DNA of 6,368 nucleotides, taken from contig CAZVOD010000141.1 of NCBI GenBank assembly GCA_964628385.1, positions 1-6,368 on the forward strand. Direction: 5' to 3'. The translations under genes and the position numbers were made by a program. The number at the start of each line of letters is the position of its first letter. Positions within the stretch are counted from its first letter, which is position 1. The DNA is from JANQPA01 sp964628385 (lineage in GTDB: Bacteria > Bacteroidota > Bacteroidia > Chitinophagales > Saprospiraceae). Under the pieces are notes generated by a model. It did no database searches. It worked only from the letters and a program-made list of their open reading frames with translations, and was not told the DNA's origin. Of the stretch, positions 1 to 5,292 are shown one piece after another.

Positions 1-482
1 GCGGCTACGAAGATCATCCGGTTATTTACGTGTCCTGGTACGGCGCCCGTGCCTTCTGCAACTGGTTAAAAGAAAAAACCGGGAAGAATTATCAACTGCC
101 GACCGAAGCCCAATGGGAATTTGCCGCCAGGGGCGGCAATAAGAGCCGGGGCTATAAATATGCCGGTAGTGACAACTTAGATATTGTAGGCTGGTATGAT
201 GACAACTCCGGAGGTGGAACCCACAAAGTAGGACAGAAAAGATCAAATGAACTAGGCATTTACGATATGAGCGGTAATGTATGGGAGTGGTGTCAGGATC
301 GGTACGGTGATTACAACAGCAGTGCCCAGCGCAATCCTACCGGTCCATCTAGTGGTTCGGACCGCGTCGGCCGCGGCGGCGGTTGGCATTTCCGCGCCGG
401 GTACTGCCGGGTGGCCGATCGCTACAGGTACGATCCCGGGCGACGCTACAGCTACCTGGGGTTTCGGTTCATCCTTCTCTAG
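1..482 (+). CDS. FGE-sulfatase (SUMF1/EgtB/PvdO) fold protein, C-terminal part; probable DGR target
   Basis: The gene is cut by the left window edge. The frame is open from base 3, reading GYEDHPVIYVSWYGARAFCN, so the GTG at 30 is an internal Val and not a start. Family motifs appear in order: HPVIYVSWYGA, LPTEAQWEFAARGG, NELGIYDMSGNVWEWCQD, and a C-terminal RGGGW...CRVADR...LGFRF. This is the C-terminal half of the FGE-sulfatase domain, a C-type-lectin-like fold used by formylglycine-generating enzymes and by many non-catalytic binding proteins. In true FGE the tail carries a Cys pair (SWLC....C). Here only the second Cys (codon 405-407) is kept and the first aligns to Phe/Arg, so oxidase activity is unlikely. 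The last ~40 codons show a diversity-generating-retroelement codon pattern (see the variable-repeat entry). The caspase-like gene follows 203 bp downstream on the same strand. The N-terminus, and any signal peptide or fused domain, lies outside the window. Confidence 0.93.
   Translation, partial: GYEDHPVIYVSWYGARAFCNWLKEKTGKNYQLPTEAQWEFAARGGNKSRGYKYAGSDNLDIVGWYDDNSGGGTHKVGQKRSNELGIYDMSGNVWEWCQDRYGDYNSSAQRNPTGPSSGSDRVGRGGGWHFRAGYCRVADRYRYDPGRRYSYLGFRFILL
360..479 (+). repeat. Candidate DGR variable repeat (VR) at the 3' end of the FGE-fold gene
   Basis: The C-terminus usual for this family is of the form NRVxRGGSWNNNxRNCRxANR followed by Asn-rich stretches and LGFR. Here the matching positions read D(360), G(369), G(381), H(387), F(390), R(393), G(399), Y(402), D(417), Y(423), Y(429), D(432), R(441), R(444), Y(447), S(450) and Y(453). 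Nearly all these codons (cat, ttc, cgc, tac, gat, agc) keep C or T in the third base and differ from AAC/AAT only in the first two bases, as expected for adenine-specific mutagenic retrohoming. The invariant backbone (RGG, W, CRVA, PG, LGFRF) is intact. The block is markedly GC-rich compared with its surroundings and ends at the stop codon, where DGR VRs normally lie. No template repeat or reverse transcriptase is visible here, so boundaries are approximate and the call is by pattern. Confidence 0.7.
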
Positions 483-500
483 TTAGTTGCTAGCCGGTTA

Positions 501-508
501 TACCTTTG
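501..508 (+). promoter_or_regulatory. Possible Bacteroidota -7 box TACCTTTG
   Basis: TACCTTTG matches the Bacteroidota -7 consensus TAnnTTTG exactly. No convincing -33 TTG lies about 19-21 nt upstream; the nearest TTG (487-489) is too close. If used, transcription would start near 515, so the hairpin at 515-582 would be at the 5' end of a ~170-nt leader for the caspase-like gene. This rests on one short motif. Confidence 0.2.
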
Positions 509-514
509 AGCTAT

Positions 515-594
515 ATTTTGGAAGCACTAGCAGGCTGGGATCACCGTGAAGGGGGAGAGCAGGCGGTTAGTGCTTCCAAAATCAAATTTTTTTT
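515..594 (+). terminator. 15-bp perfect hairpin plus T8 after the FGE/VR gene: terminator or DGR-associated stem-loop
   Basis: The left arm attttggaagcacta (515-529) is exactly complementary to 568-582. A G-U and a C-G pair can extend the stem inward (530-531 with 566-567). The loop is 34 nt (532-565) and purine-rich. Eight T follow at 587-594, four bases after the stem. The position, 33 nt after the stop at 482, fits an intrinsic terminator for the FGE-fold gene, although a 34-nt loop is unusually large. DGRs often have a hairpin or cruciform just downstream of VR that stimulates retrohoming, so a dual role is possible. Nothing in the loop was recognised as a known RNA. Confidence 0.6.
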
Positions 595-654
595 AATATT
601 GGGTACAATCCCTTTTACTCTTACACTCATAAAATGAAGTAATTCGTTAACCGA

Positions 655-670
655 GCGATTCAATAATCGC
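655..670 (+). promoter_or_regulatory. Small hairpin in the leader of the caspase-like gene
   Basis: The arms gcgatt (655-660) and aatcgc (665-670) pair perfectly around a 4-nt loop and end 15 nt before the ATG at 686. The stretch between hairpin and start is A/T-rich (ccagaaatttttaaa), with no Shine-Dalgarno, as is usual in Bacteroidota. The hairpin could affect ribosome access, but a 6-bp stem can occur by chance. Confidence 0.25.
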
Positions 671-685
671 CCAGAAATTTTTAAA

Positions 686-2437
686 ATGAAATGCCTTTAT
701 TTACTCCTGTTATGTTTTACCCTGAGTCTTTCCCTTTCGGCACAAAAAATCGTAGAAGGGGCAAGCGGTAGTTATAGCTTTAACATCAGCAAAGAAGTAA
801 AGCCGCCTAAAATCGTAGAAGGGGCAAGCGGTAGTTATAGCTCTAACACCAGCAAAGAAGTAAAGCCGCCTATTTTGACATTGGTGCAAGGCTCCAGAAA
901 ATTTGTAGAACCAAGCGGTAACAACGCCATCGATGCCAATGAATCTTGCAGCCTGATACTGTCTATCAAAAACCAGGGCTACGGTGACGGTTCTGATCTG
1001 GTAGCCAAGGTTAATGCCATTGGCAGCGCACAAGGGCTATCTTTTAAAAACAAAAGTCTGCCGGTTTTAAAGGTGGGAGAGGAGTTGATGGTGAAAATAC
1101 CTATACAGGCTGATATAAACACGCTAGATGGCATTGTAGAATTTACTATTAAGATAGACGAGCCGAATGGTTTTGGTTCAGATCCTTATACTTTTAAAGT
1201 GCCGGTAAAGGCTTTTGCCTCTCCCATGCTCGAGGTAGTAGATTATACGATTACCAGTGCTATGTCTGGTAAACTTCAAAAGAAACGCCCCTTTGATTTG
1301 CAGATACTGCTTCAAAATGTGGACTACGGAGAAGCAGAGCAGGTAAATGTGCGCTTGCAAATACCAGAAAATGTGTTGTGCCTTTCAGCTAACGAATCCA
1401 TTGCATTGGATAGAATGAAACCAGGGGCGCAAAAAGATATTATCTATACTCTGATTGTCAATGACCTCTACAGTGCTTCAGAAATCCCAATTTCTATTGA
1501 AGTTAAAGAGCGTTTTGGAAAATACAGTAAAAACAAGACCATTGAGCTGAATCTCAATCAAAATATGTCGGTTGATAAGTTAGAAGTAGAGGAAAACCCA
1601 GGCAGCGACAGCCCTGGACGAATCAGGAGGGGAGTACTGCGTTCTGATGTAGACAAAGATATTCCGGTTATTGCTCAAAACAATACTCATCGCTATGCGC
1701 TCATTATTGGGAATGAAGATTATAATTCCTTTCAAACCGGTTTAAGCCGGGAAGTCAATGTGGATTATGCTGAGAATGATGCCAGGGTTTTTGAAATATA
1801 CGCTAAAAATGTCTTGGGTATTCCAGAAAAGCAGATTCAGACTCTTGTCAATGCCACCTATGGTCAAATGAGTCAGGGGTTGGCCTGGATCAATAATTTG
1901 GCTAAAGTAGAAAGCGGGCAGGCAGAATTGTACTTCTTTTATGCGGGCCATGGTTTGCCAGCTGATCAGAATAATACCCCGTATTTGATACCGGTGGATG
2001 TGAGCGGGCAGAATGTGGAACAAGCCATTCCACTAAAGAAGGTATACAGCCAATTAACGGAATATCCTTCACAAAAGGTGACAGTATTTTTGGATGCCTG
2101 CTTTAGCGGTGGAGCGCGCAATGAGCCGCTGAGGTCCACGCGTGGCGTGAAAGTCCGCCCCAAAAAGGAGCTGATCACCGGTAATACCGTGGTATTTGCT
2201 TCAAGCACAGGTACAGAAGCAAGTGGAACATACAATGAGAAGCAGCATGGCTTTTTCACCTATTTTTTACTCAAAAAACTGAAGGAAAGCAGAGGGGCAG
2301 TCAGCTACCAAGAATTGGCGGACTACCTGAAGCAACAGGTTTCAAAAGAGTCGAGCTTGATTAGTAAGCCTCAGACTCCACAAGTGCTGGTTAGCGAGCA
2401 GGTAAGGTCACAGTGGCAGGCCTGGAGGCTCAATTGA
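686..2437 (+). CDS. Exported caspase-like (peptidase C14) protein with two Ig-like domains
   Basis: The 583-residue protein starts with a clear signal peptide (MKCLYLLLLCFTLSLSLSAQ, cleavage near 18-20), which fixes the ATG at 686 and predicts export. Residues 21-62 are two almost identical 21-residue repeats (KIVEGASGSY...KEVKPP). Residues ~63-176 and ~181-292 look like two beta-sandwich (CARDB/Ig-like) domains; the first has the GNNAIDANE...NQGYGDGSDL pattern common in Bacteroidota caspase-like proteins. After a linker (~293-333), the caspase fold begins at HRYALIIGNEDY (335-346). The catalytic His is H422 in FFYAGHG and the catalytic Cys is C472 in FLDACFSGG, 50 residues apart as expected, so the dyad is intact. 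A basic linker (478-494) separates it from the small-subunit-like part (VVFASSTGTEAS, HGFFTYFLLKKL). The family cleaves proteins, often after basic residues, but the substrate here is unknown. Its neighbour is the probable DGR-diversified FGE-fold gene, so a recognition/effector partnership is possible. Confidence 0.93.
   Translation: MKCLYLLLLCFTLSLSLSAQKIVEGASGSYSFNISKEVKPPKIVEGASGSYSSNTSKEVKPPILTLVQGSRKFVEPSGNNAIDANESCSLILSIKNQGYGDGSDLVAKVNAIGSAQGLSFKNKSLPVLKVGEELMVKIPIQADINTLDGIVEFTIKIDEPNGFGSDPYTFKVPVKAFASPMLEVVDYTITSAMSGKLQKKRPFDLQILLQNVDYGEAEQVNVRLQIPENVLCLSANESIALDRMKPGAQKDIIYTLIVNDLYSASEIPISIEVKERFGKYSKNKTIELNLNQNMSVDKLEVEENPGSDSPGRIRRGVLRSDVDKDIPVIAQNNTHRYALIIGNEDYNSFQTGLSREVNVDYAENDARVFEIYAKNVLGIPEKQIQTLVNATYGQMSQGLAWINNLAKVESGQAELYFFYAGHGLPADQNNTPYLIPVDVSGQNVEQAIPLKKVYSQLTEYPSQKVTVFLDACFSGGARNEPLRSTRGVKVRPKKELITGNTVVFASSTGTEASGTYNEKQHGFFTYFLLKKLKESRGAVSYQELADYLKQQVSKESSLISKPQTPQVLVSEQVRSQWQAWRLN
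746..871 (+). repeat. 63-bp in-frame tandem duplication in the caspase-like gene
   Basis: Copy 1 is 746-808 and copy 2 is 809-871. They differ at only two bases, both T-to-C (ttt/tct, Phe to Ser; atc/acc, Ile to Thr), so identity is 61/63. Each copy encodes 21 residues placed directly after the signal peptide. Because synonymous sites are also identical, the duplication is recent or kept uniform by recombination. It lengthens the spacer between the exported N-terminus and the first Ig-like domain. Confidence 0.95.
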
Positions 2438-2488
2438 TTTCATCAAGGGTGGGTGCCAGATAGCACCCCAAGCACCTAAGCTATAAGG

Positions 2489-2535
2489 TGTCTCAAAACT
2501 CCTTTGTCGTTTCGAGACATAAGTTTTTCTTTTTT
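2489..2535 (+). terminator. Probable intrinsic terminator of the caspase-like gene, inside the MITE-like element
   Basis: 2489-2499 (tgtctcaaaac) pairs with 2509-2519 (gtttcgagaca) with one A/C mismatch around a 9-nt loop. A T-rich tract follows (five T at 2524-2528, six at 2530-2535). It begins about 50 nt after the stop at 2437. The left arm is also the element's terminal repeat, so the insertion itself may supply the terminator. Confidence 0.45.
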
Positions 2536-2592
2536 AATGCTGATTTTCAGGTGAAAATTGACAATTTTCACCTGAAAATCAGCATTAAAAAA
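2530..2592. repeat. 31-bp perfect inverted repeat with a 1-nt centre
   Basis: The left arm 2530-2560 is exactly complementary to 2562-2592, with a single A (2561) between. The outermost part of each arm is six T (left) and six A (right). Such a long uninterrupted palindrome can extrude as a cruciform or form a stable RNA hairpin. The T-then-A orientation leaves no U tract after the stem on either strand, so it is not a canonical terminator. It is best read as the core of the MITE-like element. Confidence 0.95.
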
Positions 2593-2754
2593 AATATTAT
2601 TGGCTGGCGAAAAAGCCAACAGGCTTTTGAGACAGCCTCCGGTTGAGCTGGCGGTTAATCTTGCTTAAGAGCATTCAGCTTTTGTAAATCGACCTGTGCC
2701 AGCAAGCCACTAAGTAACAGTTAAAGAATAACTTATCAATTTCTACTCGTCCTT

Positions 2755-2780
2755 GCAGCCTTATGCTGCGTTATTTTTTT
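2755..2780 (+). terminator. Weak terminator-like hairpin followed by T7
   Basis: gcagc (2755-2759) pairs with gctgc (2765-2769) around a 5-nt loop. After gtta come seven T (2774-2780). The geometry fits a small + strand intrinsic terminator. It overlaps the signal-peptide-like frame, so the two readings compete. Confidence 0.35.
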
Positions 2781-2810
2781 CAGCAACAGCGCAGCTATTG
2801 CTGAAAAAAA
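2774..2810. repeat. 13-bp perfect inverted repeat (T7-cagcaa / ttgctg-A7)
   Basis: 2774-2786 is exactly complementary to 2798-2810, with an 11-nt spacer (2787-2797). The T run is on the 5' arm and the A run on the 3' arm on both strands, so neither direction has a U tract after the stem, unlike a normal terminator. It has the same T-outside/A-outside arrangement as the longer repeat at 2530-2592. Function unknown. Confidence 0.8.
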
Positions 2811-2946
2811 TGCCTTGCCTAAGACTACAATCACTTCGCATCAATCGGATACTTATTTTTCACCTGTTACTAACGAAAAAGGCGAGTATAAAAGTTGCTA
2901 TGTAATTCTTCATTTTGTTTGTTTTTCCAAAAATAAAAATCTACGT

Positions 2947-4680
2947 TTAGCTTTTGACCTTTCCTTTGATTCTTTCCATGCGTTCCAGCCAAATCTGGTC
3001 CACCACCTTAAGTTTTTGAAAGGTCTTTTCGTCTTTGCTTACGCCATCCTCTGTACAGTGTCTTTTGAAATATTTTAAGCTACGATTCTGATATTCCATC
3101 TGTAAAGTAACTAAACCAGGGTCTTTATCTCGAATATATCTTTGAACCTTGTCAATTTTATTCCTGAAATTTTCGATACTATTAGAATCACATTCTTCAT
3201 AAAAACTTTTGATCAAAAGCTTTTCAACAGATATTCTGTAGGGTAGCTGCTTGGTGTAAAATGAGGAAGCCTGAGATTGTCGAAATAAATCTCCCAAATC
3301 ATCTTCCGTCGAGTGGTCCATGTGGAGGTATTTGATGATTTTCATCAGAATTTCTATTGGGTGAGCCGTTTGTTCATCCTGGTAGCCTTCCAGGTTTTTT
3401 CGGTACTTTTCAAGGATACTGTCAAAGTAAGCCGTTTGCTTGAGCAGTAAACTCATGGTAAGTAAATTCTTCATCCTTTGCAAAGGAAGGACACCGGCAT
3501 GGAGCAGCAATCCATTTTTGTCCAAAAAATTGATGTTTTTAATATAAGCGGCGGCATACTTTTCTTGCTGTAGCACCCTTTCATTCGTTTGTGAATGGAT
3601 TTCTCTGTCATTGAATTTGCGAATACAAAAATTTAGAAGGGTTATGATGATTTCATTAATGTATTCAGCCGAATATTTTATGTCATCAAAAATTATTCGC
3701 TCACAGAACTGGTAAATGTCATCATAAGCAGCATCAGACCGCGTTTTGAACAGCTCCACCATTTTTTTATACAGCAAGATGGTATCCTGCCGAAATTTAC
3801 TCAGGGCGACATCAAAAGTAGAGTCGAGTAATAGTTTCATTTCTTTTCTAGAGAATGGATTTTTACCGTGGGTAGAAAGGAAATCGATCAGGCCCTTCAG
3901 CCGCTTTTGATATTCCCTGGCAGTAATTTGACTATCAGATAAGGCATCGATAAATAAATTTAGTGGCAATACGGATGCCGGCTGCTTTTCTCCTTTTTCC
4001 TGAGCTTTCTCCCTGAGTTTTTCGGTAGCCGATAAGGTGTTAAGATCCTCAAAATGAAAACTGCTCAACACTTTTTGTGCCTTTTTATACAATTGATCCA
4101 GCTCCTTATTTTTCTCTTCATTTTTTTTAAAACTATTACTCATCCTGGATGCAATCAAGCGGAGTTGGTTGATGAGATAGGTGTAATGTGTATGATCTTC
4201 CAGTTTGTCGTGTACGTTTTGGAGGTCAGTCTGGATTTTGAAAGTCTCTATGTAAAGGTTGAAATATTTGATAAAGAAAAAGGAATTTTCTGGTTTCCAA
4301 TATTTTTCAAAAAAAAGCGCCTTACGCATTCTGGCAAGAACTTTCTCAGTTTGTTCAGGGGCACTTTTTTTAAAAAGATGATCAGCTAGATAGTAGAACT
4401 CCATCGGAGCAGTGCTTTCTAGCGCATTAAAGGTCATGTATTTTTTAATAGCACTGGAAAGTCGCCCCCTGGCGCCTTCAGAAAGTTGCTGAAATTTTTC
4501 CTCCAATTCAGGGGCATTAGAATGCGTTTGATTGTAAAAGCACTCTAATATATCATGAAAAACGCTTATATTTACCTCGCCAATGCCCAAGCTTTTCATG
4601 GCAACAAAATCCGACATATCTTTTAGCTGCTCCCTGTCTAACAGACAAAGAAGTTTGTAGAGGACATAATTCTCAATCAT
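2947..4680 (-). CDS. Large all-helical protein of unknown function
   Basis: The 577-residue protein starts at the ATG complementary to 4678-4680 and ends at TAA (2947-2949). It has no signal peptide or membrane segment and is predicted cytoplasmic. Composition is rich in Leu, Lys, Glu, Phe and Tyr, with few Gly or Pro, as in stacked helical repeats. The N-terminus (YVLYKLLCLLDREQLKDMSDFVA) resembles the opening of a family of large helical proteins often multicopy in Saprospiria (pattern LLxxLsxxElkxfxxFv); this is recalled, not searched. Residues ~184-232 form a highly charged Lys/Glu segment, likely a long exposed helix. Conspicuous Leu/Tyr-rich helices lie near 298-311, 336-355 and 376-430. 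No catalytic motif, Walker box or DNA-binding motif was recognised. It converges on the caspase-like gene and starts 11 bp from an assembly gap, so its true upstream neighbour is unknown. A scaffold or protein-interaction role is only a guess. Confidence 0.9.
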   Translation of the reverse strand: MIENYVLYKLLCLLDREQLKDMSDFVAMKSLGIGEVNISVFHDILECFYNQTHSNAPELEEKFQQLSEGARGRLSSAIKKYMTFNALESTAPMEFYYLADHLFKKSAPEQTEKVLARMRKALFFEKYWKPENSFFFIKYFNLYIETFKIQTDLQNVHDKLEDHTHYTYLINQLRLIASRMSNSFKKNEEKNKELDQLYKKAQKVLSSFHFEDLNTLSATEKLREKAQEKGEKQPASVLPLNLFIDALSDSQITAREYQKRLKGLIDFLSTHGKNPFSRKEMKLLLDSTFDVALSKFRQDTILLYKKMVELFKTRSDAAYDDIYQFCERIIFDDIKYSAEYINEIIITLLNFCIRKFNDREIHSQTNERVLQQEKYAAAYIKNINFLDKNGLLLHAGVLPLQRMKNLLTMSLLLKQTAYFDSILEKYRKNLEGYQDEQTAHPIEILMKIIKYLHMDHSTEDDLGDLFRQSQASSFYTKQLPYRISVEKLLIKSFYEECDSNSIENFRNKIDKVQRYIRDKDPGLVTLQMEYQNRSLKYFKRHCTEDGVSKDEKTFQKLKVVDQIWLERMERIKGKVKS

Positions 4681-4691
4681 AGCAAGTGTAA

Positions 4692-4791
4692 NNNNNNNNN
4701 NNNNNNNNNNNNNNNNNNNNNNNNNNNNNNNNNNNNNNNNNNNNNNNNNNNNNNNNNNNNNNNNNNNNNNNNNNNNNNNNNNNNNNNNNNN
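4692..4791. other. Assembly gap of 100 N
   Basis: Exactly 100 N is the usual placeholder for a scaffold join of unknown length. The promoter of the - strand helical-protein gene and most upstream sequence of the + strand 108-residue gene are hidden or missing. Links between the left and right blocks should not be inferred from this window. Confidence 0.99.
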
Positions 4792-4856
4792 TTTACTACT
4801 TTCTTCACGGAAAGGTTATCTCTTGAGATTACTAAACTCAGTTATATGAATCAGTT

Positions 4857-5183
4857 ATGAAGTATTTACTTTTTGCTGTGTTGATAAGCGCAGCACCATT
4901 CCACAGTTTTTTTATCCCTAAATCGGCTTTAGTTACAGACGAATTGATTGTCATTGAAGATGATGTTGTTTTATTAACTTGTACAGGTGATGAAAATGAA
5001 AACATCATTGATATTGACATTACTTCAACAAGTTCAAGCCTGGAAGAGGCCACAGAAGAGGTTGAGGGATGCTTTCAGCCTACATGTCGCACAGACATTT
5101 CACATTTGTCTGCCGGGAACTACCTTGTTACAGTGAGTACGGATGCAGGAAATTCTTTTTCCGGTACTGTAACCAAGCACTAG
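4857..5183 (+). CDS. Small secreted acidic protein with a T9SS-tail-like or DUF3244-like C-terminus
   Basis: The 108-residue product starts at ATG 4857 with a signal-peptide-like N-terminus (MKYLLFAVLISAAPFHSFF), which supports this start. The mature part is acidic (DELIVIEDDVV, GDENENIIDIDI, EEATEEVE) and has three Cys (C42, C72, C77). The end, DISHLSAGNYLVTVSTDAGN then SFSGTVTKH, has the 'LxAGxYxVxVxTxxGxxxxxxVxK' form of type A T9SS sorting domains and of small Bacteroidota beta-sandwich proteins such as DUF3244. As a whole protein it is too short for a T9SS cargo plus sorting domain, so it is more likely a stand-alone beta-sandwich. No enzymatic motif is visible. A strong terminator follows within 75 bp, so this is the last gene of its transcript. 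Only 65 bp separate it from the gap, and no clear promoter is seen there. Confidence 0.82.
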   Translation: MKYLLFAVLISAAPFHSFFIPKSALVTDELIVIEDDVVLLTCTGDENENIIDIDITSTSSSLEEATEEVEGCFQPTCRTDISHLSAGNYLVTVSTDAGNSFSGTVTKH

Positions 5184-5255
5184 CGAAGGACGGACCTAGA
5201 ACCTGGTTATAGGCAGCGAGGTTCAAGCGTAGGTGGATTTACAGGAGACCTTGTC

Positions 5256-5292
5256 AGCCCTTTACTTTTCTAGTAGAGGGCTCTGTTTTTTT
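5256..5292 (+). terminator. Intrinsic terminator after the small secreted protein
   Basis: agccctttact (5256-5266) pairs with agtagagggct (5272-5282) over 11 bp with one U-G pair, around a 5-nt loop. Three bases later come seven T (5286-5292), then A and five more T. This is the clearest terminator in the window and ends + strand transcription between the convergent genes. Confidence 0.88.

Larger units (their letters stand above)
2486..2638. mobile_element. MITE-like palindromic element with IS-like terminal repeats
   Basis: The left end reads aggtgtctcaaaa (2486-2498). The right end (2625-2638) is its complement except for one extra base, giving AGG(C)TGTCTCAAAA on both ends. TGTCTCAAAA-type ends resemble those of several bacterial DDE insertion sequences; this is recalled and was not searched. 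The 153-bp interior has no coding capacity and contains a 31-bp perfect inverted repeat plus smaller hairpins (2600-2605 with 2614-2619; 2621-2625 with 2634-2638). I see no clear target-site duplication, which lowers confidence. It would need a transposase encoded elsewhere. Confidence 0.5.
2438..2946. other. Gene-poor region between the caspase-like gene and the convergent helical-protein gene
   Basis: This 509-bp stretch has no intact gene. It holds a MITE-like palindromic element (2486-2638), terminator-like hairpins, an inverted repeat with T7/A7 ends (2774-2810) and a signal-peptide-like frame without a standard start (from 2728). The section 2639-2721 shows nothing recognisable. It lies between the 3' ends of two converging genes, a common place for insertions. 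Confidence 0.8.
2728..2946 (+). pseudogene. Signal-peptide-like reading frame without a standard start; possible decayed small secreted protein
   Basis: After a stop at 2722-2724 the frame reads aga ata act, then a peptide much like a signal sequence: TYQFLLVLAALCCVIFFSN followed by SAAIA, with a plausible cleavage site before EKNALPK. A polar mature part follows (TTITSHQSDTYFSPVTNEKG, then EYKSCYVILHF). No ATG or GTG precedes the hydrophobic core. The codon where Met would be expected is ATA (2728), one base from ATG. The first usable start, a TTG at 2815, would lose the signal peptide. The frame stays open to 3078, but beyond 2946 it is antisense to the well-supported helical-protein gene. 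It may be a gene that lost its start, a sequencing error or chance. It was not recognised as a known family. Confidence 0.3.

Noticed and set aside
30..482. FGE gene starting at GTG 30
   Set aside because: The frame continues upstream to the window edge with conserved family residues (EDHPVIY), so GTG 30 is an internal Val codon.
277..486. Overlapping + frame in the FGE/VR region (69 codons)
   Set aside because: It is an Ala/Gly-rich shadow frame produced by the GC-rich variable repeat, with no family resemblance.
2451..2468. 6-bp GC-rich hairpin (gggtgc/gcaccc) just after the caspase stop
   Set aside because: No T tract follows; the hairpin at 2489-2519 with T-rich sequence after it is a better terminator.
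2815..3078. 87-codon + frame from TTG 2815
   Set aside because: Its second half is antisense to the well-supported helical-protein gene. Only the upstream signal-peptide-like part is worth keeping, as a possible pseudogene.
4054..4389. 111-codon + frame antisense to the helical-protein gene
   Set aside because: Phe/Leu-rich reflection of Lys/Glu-rich codons on the other strand; no independent evidence of coding.
4846..4860. Tiny leader frame (MNQL stop) overlapping the ATG at 4857
   Set aside because: Four codons only, with no ribosome-binding signal; a chance overlap is more likely than translational coupling.
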